17,525 nt of DNA, taken from contig JAWXTR010000065.1 of assembly GCA_044433365.1 (NCBI GenBank), forward strand, positions 1 to 17,525, written 5' to 3'. The position numbers were made by a program, and so were the translations under genes. Source of the DNA: CAMQVM01 sp044433365. Lineage in GTDB: Bacteria; Bacteroidota; Bacteroidia; Bacteroidales; Rikenellaceae. The notes under the pieces were generated by a model. That model saw nothing but the letters and a program-made list of their open reading frames with translations. It was not told the origin of the DNA and ran no database searches. This document shows, piece after piece, positions 4,505 to 13,189 of the stretch. Every line of letters starts with the position of its first letter. Within the stretch, counting starts at the first letter, position 1.

Positions 4505-6484
4505 TTAAATTGATTCTGCTATATCACCAGAAGTGATTGACCAACCTGGATTTTGGTGAATAGGAGAACTTGTGCCACCTGTTAGGTTAAAGTGATTAGC
4601 TGCAATTGGAGTAAGGTAGTGAGCCATTGTCCAACGATAACCATCAAAGTTTTGGTGGTTAGCAACGATACGTAGTGGGCAAAGATAATCACCATCCTCA
4701 GCAGGAGATACATTAGCACCTGATTCGCCTCTAGGTATAAGAAGTCCATCATACCATGATGTCATTGTAGAGTTCCAAAGTTTGAAACCTTTAATGATAA
4801 AAGGAGTAGTAATCATTTGATCCATAGATCTCCAACGACGTACATCACGCATACGGAAACCTTCCGACATTAACTCATTACGACGCTCACGACGAATGTT
4901 ATAGCGAGTCGCATCAACTAATTGACCTGCAGTGTAAGCACCCCAGTCGCCATCAGCTTCAATACTCATATTTGTAGCAGCAATAGTTTTGTTGAAGTCA
5001 GTATCTACGTTAGCTCTCTGACGAAGTGCTTTCCAATATTTCTCGGCTGTAGCATCAATGCTTCCATTTTTCTCGTAAGAAGCCTCAATATAGTTAAGAT
5101 AAGCCTCAGCAGCACGGAAAATAGGACAACCATTATCAGTATTGTTAGTAAGCATTTGAGCACCATCAAAACATCCAAATTTACGTAGAGCATAACCTGT
5201 TACATAAGCAAAAGATGCGTGGAATAGGTTAGGTACATCCTCATAAGTAGGGTTTTGAGTGTTTTGATCTGCATTATAAAGCTTGTTGGTTTGACCTGGA
5301 ACTTTTAAGAAAAGTTGTAGACGACCGTCACGGTCAATCACAAGGTCGTTGTTTGTGTCATCACCATAATAACCCGAACCCTCAGCATAGATAGGTAGAC
5401 CATTAGCCATTAGGAAACTTTCAATAAGACCTTTACTAGTACCAGAGAAGTCGTTACCTACAGCAGCTGCAACAGATGCGTTGTGTGCTACACCTAAACC
5501 TTTATCATAATCTCTCCAAATAAGAATCTCGTCATAACCCGACATATCATCATCGCAGAACATATCAAAAAATGGATTAGGCTCACCATTAGGATCTTGT
5601 TGTAGAGTACAAGTAGAGTTTTGTTGAGTAAGAGTTGTAGATTCAGCTACAACTTTAGCAGCGTCCATAGCTTGTTGGAAGAACCAATCAGCTTCAGCAG
5701 TAACACTTCCAGTTGAATAAGAGAAATCTGGATGTATAGAAGCACCTGGCCAGCCACTACCACCTGGAACGAATGCAGTACCAGCAAAGTTTTTAAGCCA
5801 ACTACCTTCGAAAAGAGCAACACGTGATTTGAAAAGATAAGCAGCATTTTTGGTTAAGCGGTTTTTCTTACCATCAGGTGAAACATCTGCAAGCAGTTCG
5901 ATAGCTCTATCTAAATCTTCAAGAATAAAACGAGCAACCTCATTACGTGGCTCACGAATACTAGATATTGTTAGCGATTCAAAATCAAGCTCAGGAACAG
6001 TTGTAGCAATTGGCATATCACCAAGCTCTACATATTTATCAAAATACTCATAAGCTCTAAAGAAATACATCTCACCAATATATTGGTCGATATTTGATTG
6101 ACTACCAGTGATTGAACCTGCTTCGTTTTTTGGAAGAACTCTATCGAAGAAGTAGTTACATTGACGGATAATTTCAAAATCCCATTCGCCATCCGACGCA
6201 GGAACTGTAGTACCACCAGCTCCAACAATATAGTTGGCTACAGTTTCGCGATATTGAGTTTTATCATCAGTTTTTTCATCCGAGGTCAATAAATCCTTGT
6301 AGCTAGTCGAAGAGTGAGTATATAGGTTAGGATACAAATCCATAACATAAGAATCAAGTTGAGTGTCAGATTCAAAATATACACTCTCTGTCACTGAACT
6401 TTGAGGAGCAGTATCTAGGTAGCTATTACATGAAGCAGCAAAAAGCAACGTCATACTAGCAAATAATATATGTTTTGTTTTCAT
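4505..6484 (-). CDS. susD: SusD/RagB family outer-membrane glycan-binding lipoprotein
   Basis: The surface-exposed lid that captures oligosaccharide and delivers it to its SusC partner. I start it at the ATG at 6484 (659 residues) because MKTKHILFASMTLLFAASC is then a standard lipoprotein signal with lipidated Cys19; a start nine codons upstream (6511) would put TKITR before the signal. Family features are CNSYLDTAPQS directly after the lipid anchor, MYFFRAYEYFDKYVELGDMP (TPR-like helices), LNYIEASYEKNG, and near residues 530-555 the RRERRNELMSEGFRMRDVRRW block typical of the SusD C-terminal half. It begins 28 bp after the susC stop and is surely in the same transcript. The gene symbol denotes the family; the substrate is not starch. 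Confidence 0.93.
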   Translation of the reverse strand: MKTKHILFASMTLLFAASCNSYLDTAPQSSVTESVYFESDTQLDSYVMDLYPNLYTHSSTSYKDLLTSDEKTDDKTQYRETVANYIVGAGGTTVPASDGEWDFEIIRQCNYFFDRVLPKNEAGSITGSQSNIDQYIGEMYFFRAYEYFDKYVELGDMPIATTVPELDFESLTISSIREPRNEVARFILEDLDRAIELLADVSPDGKKNRLTKNAAYLFKSRVALFEGSWLKNFAGTAFVPGGSGWPGASIHPDFSYSTGSVTAEADWFFQQAMDAAKVVAESTTLTQQNSTCTLQQDPNGEPNPFFDMFCDDDMSGYDEILIWRDYDKGLGVAHNASVAAAVGNDFSGTSKGLIESFLMANGLPIYAEGSGYYGDDTNNDLVIDRDGRLQLFLKVPGQTNKLYNADQNTQNPTYEDVPNLFHASFAYVTGYALRKFGCFDGAQMLTNNTDNGCPIFRAAEAYLNYIEASYEKNGSIDATAEKYWKALRQRANVDTDFNKTIAATNMSIEADGDWGAYTAGQLVDATRYNIRRERRNELMSEGFRMRDVRRWRSMDQMITTPFIIKGFKLWNSTMTSWYDGLLIPRGESGANVSPAEDGDYLCPLRIVANHQNFDGYRWTMAHYLTPIAANHFNLTGGTSSPIHQNPGWSITSGDIAESI

Positions 6485-6512
6485 ACGTGTAATTTTAGTG
6501 AAATTTAACAAA

Positions 6513-9500
6513 TTAGAAAGTTACATTAAGACCAAACGAAATAGTCGCTGCTTGAGGATATGCACTACCATAATAACCACCTGAGATAGTCTCTGGATCG
6601 TATATATCAGGAAGAGAGGTGAAAGTAAGAAGATTCTCACCAGAAGCAAAGATACGTAGTTTGCTAAATCCGATTTTGTCTAATACACGTTGAGGTAGAG
6701 AGTAACCTATTTGAACATTTTTCAATCTTAAATAAGATGCATCTTGAAGATAACGTGTTTGAACTTGCATATTTTTGTAAGTGTTACCAAATAGAGGACG
6801 TGGATAGTAAGAGTCGATATTTAGACCTAAAACATTATCCTCATTTCCACGGAAATAGTCAATATGTTGAGTTAAAGCTGTAGCATTCCAGATATTACCG
6901 TAAACACCCCAGAAATAACGACCAGAACCAGATGTACTTAAATCACCACCTGCCCAATAATCACGTTTCATAACGCCTTGGAAGAATGCGCTTACATCAA
7001 AACCTTTGTAAGAAGCATTTGCTGAGAAAGATATAGCGTAGCGAGGAGTGTTGTTACCGATAATTTTAAGGTCGCCATGGTCGCTTAAACTATTTGAACC
7101 AGAATTGATAATGCCATCACCATTCAAATCTTTATACATAATATCACCAGCAGCCCAGTTACCACCAAGAGAACTTTGAGTTGTAGTTGCTAAGTGAGCA
7201 TCCATCTCTTCTTGAGTTTTTGCGATACCAATTGTCTCGTAACCCCAAATTTCACCCATTGTTTGACCAGAGTAGTAGTCGCTAAGAAGCATATTGTCGT
7301 TAGGATAAGATGTAATAGTTGTAATAGCATCAGATAGCGAGAAAGAAGCACCGTAAGCGAAACCGCTCTCAAGATTATCTCTCCAAGAAAGGCTAATCTC
7401 CCAACCTTTAGTACTAAGGTCGGTATTGTTTTGTTTTGGTACTGTAAAACCAAAATATTCTGGCATATCAGGAGCAGGTCCAACCATATCCTTTGTATCA
7501 CGAACGAAGTAGTCTGCAGTTAAGTTAAGACGGTGGTCAAATGCTTGTAAATCGATACCAATATTCCAGTTAATGATACGTTCCCAAGTTAAATCTGGGT
7601 CGATAAGTGTAGGCTCACTAGTGTAAGTAGGCTGAACACCTCCAATTAGATAATCACCAGCAGAAGTAGAGATGCTCATTGTACGGTAAGTAGGATAAAG
7701 ACTTGTAGTATTTTGGTTACCTAATTGACCATAAGAAGCTCTAACTTTTAATACATCAATACTCTCTTTAATTGGCTCGAAGAAATCTTCGTTTGCAACA
7801 TTCCAACCAACAGAACCTGATGGGAATAGACCCCAACGATTGTCGCCTATGAAACGAGAAGTACCATCATAACGTAAACTTGCCTCAACAAGGTAACGTC
7901 CATCGTAGTCGTAGTTTAAACGACCAAAGAAACCAGCAGTAACCCAATCATAGTAAGCACCCGAAACTGTAGGAGCAACAGCTGAACCTGTAGAAGATAG
8001 ACCGTTAGTTGTATCAATAGAAACAAGATTAGAAACGATAAGACCATCACGTAATAGAGTTACATTACCATTGTTGTTGCTCTCTGTTTGGAAACCAACC
8101 ATAGCTTTAAAGTTATGAATATCTCTATAAGTTTTGGTATATTCAGAGTAAGCATTAAAGTTGGTATAATCCAAGCTGTAGCGATACTCTTCAACAGATG
8201 AGTCGACACTTACAGGATAAAGTGTTTGGTTGTCAACACCGACATTGTAAGATTTTTGAGTAGCTGCAGTTCTTTCTGTATTACCATGACGATAGTTGTA
8301 ATCAATAAATGTTTTCCAATCTTTAATTGGCTCTAATACAAACTGAACTTGTTGGTAATAGTTTTTATCCCTTTGGTTGCTATCACCCATGTTAGTTAAA
8401 GAGAATACAGCTGAACCATTATCACGAGGAAGCGAGCTATAAGGATTACCATTAGAGTCGTAGTCTTGACAAGTAGGCCATTGAGAAAGACCTGTATAGA
8501 ATTTTAGACCACCACCCCAAGAGTAGTTTGTCTCTGAAATAGCTGTAGGATAGTCGTAGTTTCTATCTGAGAAACGAGTTGTATAAGTTACAGTTAACCA
8601 ATCGTAAAGTTTTGCATTGATTTTTGCAGTACTAGTTAGACGGTCGATTTTATCAGGATTTGTCTCAAAGAAACCAGATGTGTTTGAGTAGTTAGCAGAT
8701 AGGTAGAAGTTTACTTTGTCTGAACCACCTGTAACGCTAAGGTTGTGCTCTTGAGAGAATGCCCAATCTTTATAAGCATTGTCGTAGTGGTCAGTATCAC
8801 CAATACCATAAGCAAAACCATCACCCCAGAAGTTATCATCAGTTGGAGCAGTGTATGCATTATAATCTAACTCACCATTTTGGTATCTTTTAATATCATC
8901 AATACGAGATTGAGGGAAAAGTCCAGAAGAAGTACCTGCATTAGCATCTGCTTCGTTCATATAGTTAGCAAATGTCCAAGAATCCATCATCTCTGGAAGG
9001 TTGCGAGGAGTAGAAAGTCTAAAGCTATTGTTGTAAGACACAGAAGTTTTTCTATCTGTACCTTTTTTAGTAGTAATCAAGATTACACCAAATGGAGCAC
9101 GAGAACCGTAGATTGCAGAAGAAGCAGCATCTTTAAGAACAGATACCGACTCAATATCTTGAGGGTTAAGAGAGTTGAAATCACCCTCCATACCATCAAT
9201 TAAAATAAGTGGGTCTCCGCTCGAACCAGAACCGATAGTACCAGTACCACGGATATCGATAGAAGCACTACCACCTAGCTCAGTACCACCCGAATTTGTG
9301 ATATTAAGACCAGGAACAGCACCTTGAAGCATATCAGCAGCATTTGATACAGGACGAGAATCTAACGCCTTTTTATCAACAACTGCTACCGAACCTGTAA
9401 GGTTTACCTTCTTTTGAGTACCGAAACCTACAACGACAACTTCGTCAACTTGTACACCGTCGTTTTTCATCTCAACGTTTATAACACTTTGACCGCTATA

Positions 9501-9758
9501 GATAGCAGCTTGAGTTTCATAGCCTATAAAGCTATATTCTAATACTGTACCAACCTCCATTTTATCAATAGAGTATTTACCAGCATCATCAGTAATTGCA
9601 CCCTCTGTTGTTCCCTGTTTTAATACAACAACACCTGCAATTGCCTGTTTTGTTTGACCATCTGTCACCGTACCAGTGACTGTTTGTGCGTTTGCAGCAA
9701 AGGCAAACCCAAAGCATATAATCATAGATAATACGCAAAAGTATAATTTTTGTCTCAT
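6513..9758 (-). CDS. susC: SusC/RagA family TonB-dependent outer-membrane transporter
   Basis: The 1081-residue outer-membrane barrel that imports the oligosaccharide using TonB energy. Domain order: signal peptide 1-24 (ending AANA/Q), carboxypeptidase-regulatory-like domain about 26-98 (VTGTVTDGQTKQAIAGV...TDDAGKYSI), TonB box/SusC signature DEVVVVGFGTQKK at 105-117, plug domain about 118-232 (RGTGTIGSGSSGDPLILIDG, IESVSVLKDAASSAIYGSRA), then the beta-barrel, ending in LNVTF with a C-terminal aromatic residue as needed for barrel assembly. Length is normal for the family. It is followed directly by susD, its obligate partner. Regulation is presumably by the divergent HTCS. The barrel gives no direct evidence of substrate. 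Confidence 0.95.
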   Translation of the reverse strand: MRQKLYFCVLSMIICFGFAFAANAQTVTGTVTDGQTKQAIAGVVVLKQGTTEGAITDDAGKYSIDKMEVGTVLEYSFIGYETQAAIYSGQSVINVEMKNDGVQVDEVVVVGFGTQKKVNLTGSVAVVDKKALDSRPVSNAADMLQGAVPGLNITNSGGTELGGSASIDIRGTGTIGSGSSGDPLILIDGMEGDFNSLNPQDIESVSVLKDAASSAIYGSRAPFGVILITTKKGTDRKTSVSYNNSFRLSTPRNLPEMMDSWTFANYMNEADANAGTSSGLFPQSRIDDIKRYQNGELDYNAYTAPTDDNFWGDGFAYGIGDTDHYDNAYKDWAFSQEHNLSVTGGSDKVNFYLSANYSNTSGFFETNPDKIDRLTSTAKINAKLYDWLTVTYTTRFSDRNYDYPTAISETNYSWGGGLKFYTGLSQWPTCQDYDSNGNPYSSLPRDNGSAVFSLTNMGDSNQRDKNYYQQVQFVLEPIKDWKTFIDYNYRHGNTERTAATQKSYNVGVDNQTLYPVSVDSSVEEYRYSLDYTNFNAYSEYTKTYRDIHNFKAMVGFQTESNNNGNVTLLRDGLIVSNLVSIDTTNGLSSTGSAVAPTVSGAYYDWVTAGFFGRLNYDYDGRYLVEASLRYDGTSRFIGDNRWGLFPSGSVGWNVANEDFFEPIKESIDVLKVRASYGQLGNQNTTSLYPTYRTMSISTSAGDYLIGGVQPTYTSEPTLIDPDLTWERIINWNIGIDLQAFDHRLNLTADYFVRDTKDMVGPAPDMPEYFGFTVPKQNNTDLSTKGWEISLSWRDNLESGFAYGASFSLSDAITTITSYPNDNMLLSDYYSGQTMGEIWGYETIGIAKTQEEMDAHLATTTQSSLGGNWAAGDIMYKDLNGDGIINSGSNSLSDHGDLKIIGNNTPRYAISFSANASYKGFDVSAFFQGVMKRDYWAGGDLSTSGSGRYFWGVYGNIWNATALTQHIDYFRGNEDNVLGLNIDSYYPRPLFGNTYKNMQVQTRYLQDASYLRLKNVQIGYSLPQRVLDKIGFSKLRIFASGENLLTFTSLPDIYDPETISGGYYGSAYPQAATISFGLNVTF

Positions 9759-9949
9759 TTACATAATTATTTATTATGGTTAGAAATATATAGCGACCTT
9801 AGGTCACTATTTGAAAAGTTTAGTTTGGTTTGTTGTAAAACATAATATTGTTCTTTTTCCATAGGCGAAAAAATTTTAAAAGTGTTAATTATTAAATTAT
9901 TTAGTTGAAATTATTTTTAGAAATTACTAAGATTTAAAAGTCGGTGTGT
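9759..9949. promoter_or_regulatory. susC upstream region and leader
   Basis: An AT-rich stretch of about 190 bp with no gene. On the minus strand, TATGTTTT (9837-9844) differs by one base from the Bacteroidota -7 box TAnnTTTG and would give a leader of about 70 nt, but no convincing -33 TTG is seen. In that leader GACCT-T-AGGTC (9795-9805) is an 11-base palindrome about 37 nt before the susC start. The assignment is weak. Confidence 0.25.
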
Positions 9950-9979
9950 AAAAGCTGAATAAAAATCTATCCAGCTTTT
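9950..9979 (-). terminator. Probable intrinsic terminator after the GH2 gene
   Basis: AAAAGCTG (9950-9957) pairs with CAGCTTTT (9972-9979) around a 14-nt loop. On the minus strand the stem ends in CTTTT, 39 nt past the GH2 stop codon. With a 259-bp gap to susC this suggests that GH2 and susCD are separate transcripts. The GC content of the stem is low, so termination may be partial. Confidence 0.4.
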
Positions 9980-10004
9980 TCCACCTTTTGTAAAATTAAA
10001 ATTT

Positions 10005-10017
10005 TACCCCCCTATAT
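10005..10017 (-). promoter_or_regulatory. C6 motif TACCCCCCTATAT, copy near susC (candidate HTCS site)
   Basis: This 13-bp sequence directly abuts the GH2 stop codon, about 250 bp upstream of the susC start. It is identical to 12731-12743 upstream of the GH2 start, in the same orientation with respect to both transcripts. Runs of six C are rare in this AT-rich window. Read on the minus strand it is ATATAGGGGGGTA. A regulator-binding role is inferred from position and repetition alone. Confidence 0.35.
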
Positions 10018-12552
10018 CTATTTTTCTGTACCGAAACCTTTAGCTCTTGGTATTTGAGTTCCACTTTCGTATGTTTTACCATCTTCGTTTAACACCTCTG
10101 GATAGTAGCGAAGATAGTTGCCTCCTGTATACTCCTGACTGCTCTCTAGCATCTCTTTGTTCATCTTATTAAACTCTAGTGTTGCCTCTTTTTGGTCGCC
10201 TATCAAGAAGAAATACTCATTTGCTGAAATCTCTTTGCCATCTTTATCAGTAAGCGAAAGTTCTACGTAGAATTTTTTATCAACTTTTGAAAGAACATCC
10301 CAGCTTATATCATCTACTTTAAATGCTGAATTTTCGCCGATTGTCTTAACATCAAATTTTTCGCTTTTTAGAACTATTCCGTTATCATCCTTTACACTCA
10401 TCTTAATTTCACAACCCTTATACTCTTCATATAGGTCGTTTACAATCCAAAGAGCACCTTTAAATGGCTCATCATTATGCCAACGGCGACGTGTAAAGTC
10501 GAGTGAAACAAGTAGTGGCTGATATGCACGTTTTACAAATTCGTAAGAGCGTTTTGGTTTTTGGTAAGCATCGATAATACCCCATTTCATATCTGGCCAA
10601 TAGGTAATCCAGTGACAAAGAGCAATACCGCTTAGACGTGGTTTTTGACGACGGAAAAATTCAACTCCATTTTGGAAAATAACACCTTGTGAATCTTGTG
10701 TAGCATTTACAAACTCTTCAAGCTCACCATTAGCAAAGGTTTCTCCGAAAGTATCAAAGTTTTGCATTTTTAGGTGGTAAAGGTCGGCCCAGTGGAAGCC
10801 CCAACTTAGTCCTGGTGTCCAAAGTTCATCCTCTGGAATAAACTTTTTGATGCTCTCAACCGAAGGAACCGAAGTAATTGCAAACTCTGGAACGATAGGG
10901 TAGTCTTGTTTGCGATACCAATCTTCCATTAGCCAGCGTCCCATTCCGTAGAAATATGCTAGAGCGTGTGTTGCCTCTTTCGATTTGTAGCCCGCCTCAC
11001 GTGAAGCTTCGCAATTTAATGGAGAATCTGGAACGTAAGGAATTGGATTGTAGGTTTGAAGTGAATCGCCAAGACGCATTAAGAAGTTGTTTGCGAACTC
11101 AACATCACGAGTACGTAGGAAATACTCTTCACCACCCTCCATCATAACTAGCGATGGATGATTGCGACGCTCCTTAACAACCGAAATACCATTATCTATA
11201 ATATGGCTAATTACCTGCTCATCTTTTGGAATATTACCCGAACCAAGCGGAATCATATCTTGCCAAACTGTCAAACCTAGTGAGTCGCAAATTTCGTAAA
11301 ACTCAGGAATCTCTGGATTATGCCATCCAAAAATACGGATATTATTAAGATTTGCCTCTTTAGCTTGAACAAGCAATGTTTCGTAGGTTCCTGGTGCTGT
11401 ACGACCAACAAAAATATTTGGAGTGCCACCCCAACAAGCAGAGCGAATAAATATTGGTTTACCATTTATAACTGTAGTGCGTGGGAAGCTCAAATCTACA
11501 TCTTTTACAAACCCAGGGTTCCAAGCCATAGTCACCTCACGAATACCGAAGTTGAATTTGTTGAAGTCGTGATTTTTACCATCTTCTGTAACCGAAATTT
11601 TAGCAGTATAAAGATTAGGTTTTCCTAAATCCCAAGGCCACCAAAGCTGAGGATTTTTTACATGTATATTTTTAGATACCTTTTGTTTACCCGGAGCTAC
11701 TGAACATTTAAAAGTTACGGTTTGAGGTTTAGATTCAAAATTTTTACCCTCTATCGAAGCTGTAACCTCCATCTCTTTAGTAGTACCGCTCATATTTTCA
11801 AGAGTAACCTCCATATTTACATCTGCCGAACCATCTTTATTGATTGTTGTACGAGCGTAAGAGTTGTCGATTTTAACCATTCCTGTCGAAACCATTCTAA
11901 CATCTCTCCAAATTCCAAAAGGAATAAGGTCACGCCAATAGTCGCCAAACCAAGGAGTTTTGATACCTGCAAGCTTTGTATTTACGTGGGTTGGAGGATT
12001 TAAACGAACAGTTAACATATTTGCACTTGTACGGCTATTCTTGCCAACTCTTAGAATATCTGTAACATCAAAAGAGAAACCAGCAAATGCACCCTCATGT
12101 GCTCCTAAGTAAGTTCCATTTAACCATACATCGCAGCTAAAATCTACTCCGTCGAAATCGATAGATACTTTTTTGTTTTCAGTGCTTTCAGTAACATTAA
12201 ATTGGATTGTGTACCACCACTCATAATGTTGAACCCACTGAGCTTTTACTAGATTACGACCAAAATATGGATCTTCTATTACTCCTGCTTTCCAAAGGTC
12301 GGTATATACATCACCAGGCACTTTTGCAGGGTTCCAAACTAAGGTCTCTATATCTTCAGGATATAGCTCATGAAGCCCCTGTTTTTCACCCTCACCTGGG
12401 CGCATCATTTTCATTTTCCATTTATAGCCATTCAAGCTCTTTACTAATTGGCTATTTTCGTTATGAGGATTCTCTGTGCCAGGCTGCGCAAGTAGTACGC
12501 CTGTCATAAAAAAAGCACTCATTAAAGTTATTAATAGTCTTAATCTTTTCAT
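10018..12552 (-). CDS. Secreted glycoside hydrolase family 2 (beta-mannosidase/exo-glucosaminidase-like branch)
   Basis: An 844-residue exo-acting beta-glycosidase of clan GH-A. A signal peptide covers about 1-23 (MKRLRLLITLMSAFFMTGVLLAQ). The sugar-binding jelly-roll follows (VPGDVYTDLWKAGVIEDPYFG, WWYTIQF, FDGVDFSCDVWLNGTYLG), then an Ig-like domain (to LWWPWDLGKPNLY), then the TIM barrel from about residue 350 (FIRSACWGG, NNIRIFGWH). The likely nucleophile is Glu556 in VPEFAITSVPS. The acid/base should be Glu476, in HPSLVMMEGGEE; the residue before it is Glu475, where GH2 enzymes usually have Asn. The architecture resembles beta-mannosidases, but in a GH117 locus a beta-galactosidase role on agar-type oligosaccharides is equally plausible. 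It probably has its own promoter and terminator. Confidence 0.85.
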   Translation of the reverse strand: MKRLRLLITLMSAFFMTGVLLAQPGTENPHNENSQLVKSLNGYKWKMKMMRPGEGEKQGLHELYPEDIETLVWNPAKVPGDVYTDLWKAGVIEDPYFGRNLVKAQWVQHYEWWYTIQFNVTESTENKKVSIDFDGVDFSCDVWLNGTYLGAHEGAFAGFSFDVTDILRVGKNSRTSANMLTVRLNPPTHVNTKLAGIKTPWFGDYWRDLIPFGIWRDVRMVSTGMVKIDNSYARTTINKDGSADVNMEVTLENMSGTTKEMEVTASIEGKNFESKPQTVTFKCSVAPGKQKVSKNIHVKNPQLWWPWDLGKPNLYTAKISVTEDGKNHDFNKFNFGIREVTMAWNPGFVKDVDLSFPRTTVINGKPIFIRSACWGGTPNIFVGRTAPGTYETLLVQAKEANLNNIRIFGWHNPEIPEFYEICDSLGLTVWQDMIPLGSGNIPKDEQVISHIIDNGISVVKERRNHPSLVMMEGGEEYFLRTRDVEFANNFLMRLGDSLQTYNPIPYVPDSPLNCEASREAGYKSKEATHALAYFYGMGRWLMEDWYRKQDYPIVPEFAITSVPSVESIKKFIPEDELWTPGLSWGFHWADLYHLKMQNFDTFGETFANGELEEFVNATQDSQGVIFQNGVEFFRRQKPRLSGIALCHWITYWPDMKWGIIDAYQKPKRSYEFVKRAYQPLLVSLDFTRRRWHNDEPFKGALWIVNDLYEEYKGCEIKMSVKDDNGIVLKSEKFDVKTIGENSAFKVDDISWDVLSKVDKKFYVELSLTDKDGKEISANEYFFLIGDQKEATLEFNKMNKEMLESSQEYTGGNYLRYYPEVLNEDGKTYESGTQIPRAKGFGTEK

Positions 12553-12730
12553 AGTTTAATTTATCCTATTTTGAATCGTTTAACTTTACTATTTTATATT
12601 ATATATCATTTTTACTTGAAATTCGTAATCGATTTTCACATTGCAAAAAAACAATAATTATATCACACCATAGGGTTGTAAAACAAAATAAATAGGGTGG
12701 TTTTTTAAAAAATGGCAGAAAAATAGAAAA

Positions 12731-12767
12731 TACCCCCCTATATTGTATAAATTAACACCTCTATATT
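12731..12767 (-). promoter_or_regulatory. Tandem C6 motif upstream of GH2 (candidate HTCS operator)
   Basis: ACCCCCCTATATT (12732-12744) is followed 23 bp later, start to start, by ACACCTCTATATT (12755-12767), with 11 of 13 bases the same. Two direct repeats spaced by about two helical turns are what a dimer of an AraC-type DNA-binding domain would contact. The upstream copy matches 10005-10017 exactly over 13 bp. A function is inferred, not shown. Confidence 0.4.
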
Positions 12768-12912
12768 ATGTGTGCTTTTATATCAAATTATTTAAAAAAT
12801 CTCATTTTTTATCTTAAATTTCAACTTTTTTAATAATTTAATATCATATTTTGCATTTTTATCTGAATTTGATTACACTTTTCAATTTATTTTTTTAAAA
12901 TAAATTTGTTAC

Positions 12913-12948
12913 TTTTTTTGGTGGTTTTACTGCATTTTAATATATTTG
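12913..12948 (+). promoter_or_regulatory. Predicted Bacteroidota sigma-ABfr promoter for the HTCS gene
   Basis: TATATTTG at 12941-12948 is a perfect TAnnTTTG -7 box. The TTG at 12918-12920 (end of TTTTTTTG) lies 20 bp upstream, matching the usual -33 element and spacing. Transcription would start near 12955, giving a leader of about 235 nt that contains the foldback element. Confidence 0.5.
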
Positions 12949-12977
12949 CACCATATTAACACAACATAAAGAGTAAA

Positions 12978-13138
12978 GGGAACTTCTAAAAATTGGATTT
13001 TAAGGCTTTTTCATTTTGAGGCTTCATCTTTGAATTTTACAAAATGCTTACGTAGGCACCGCTACGCCCACCTATTGCAAAATTCAAATCTAAAACCTCA
13101 AAATAAAAAATCGAATAAAACCAATTATTAGAACTCCC
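12978..13138. mobile_element. Foldback/MITE-like element F2, copy B, in the HTCS leader
   Basis: 161 bp. The left end GGGAACTTCTAAAAATTGG (12978-12996) and the right end, reversed, GGGAGTTCTAATAATTGG (13121-13138) are inverted repeats. Pairing continues inward through ATTTTGAGG, ATCTTTGAATTTT and AAAATGC/GCAAAAT, giving arms of about 60 bp. The central piece contains CGTAG/CTACG. It matches copy A at 2014-2172. In RNA it would fold into a long hairpin ending 52 nt before the HTCS start codon. Confidence 0.7.
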
Positions 13139-13189
13139 CTAAATTTAAAAGAACTATTTAAGCAAACTATACTAAAACAACCCTCCGAT

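Larger units (their letters stand above)
12553..13189. other. Divergent intergenic region between GH2 and the HTCS gene
   Basis: A very AT-rich 637-bp region with no gene. It contains the C6 motif pair (12731-12767) about 180 bp from the GH2 start, a predicted plus-strand promoter (12913-12948), and a 161-bp foldback element (12978-13138) that forms most of the regulator's leader. No standard TAnnTTTG box was found on the minus strand for GH2; TATTTTG near 12681-12687 is the nearest, one base short in spacing. This is the expected place for autoregulation and PUL activation. Confidence 0.6.

Noticed and set aside
6485..6511. Upstream start for SusD adding nine residues
   Set aside because: It would place polar residues ahead of a lipoprotein signal that starts cleanly at the ATG at 6484.
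10018..12552. Naming the GH2 enzyme as a specific beta-mannosidase or LacZ
   Set aside because: It lacks the LacZ length and domains, and the altered Asn-to-Glu position plus the GH117 neighbour make a mannosidase label unsafe.
12703..12714. TTTTTTAAAAAA palindrome upstream of GH2 as a terminator
   Set aside because: It has no GC stem and lies in a uniformly AT-rich region, so it is expected by composition.
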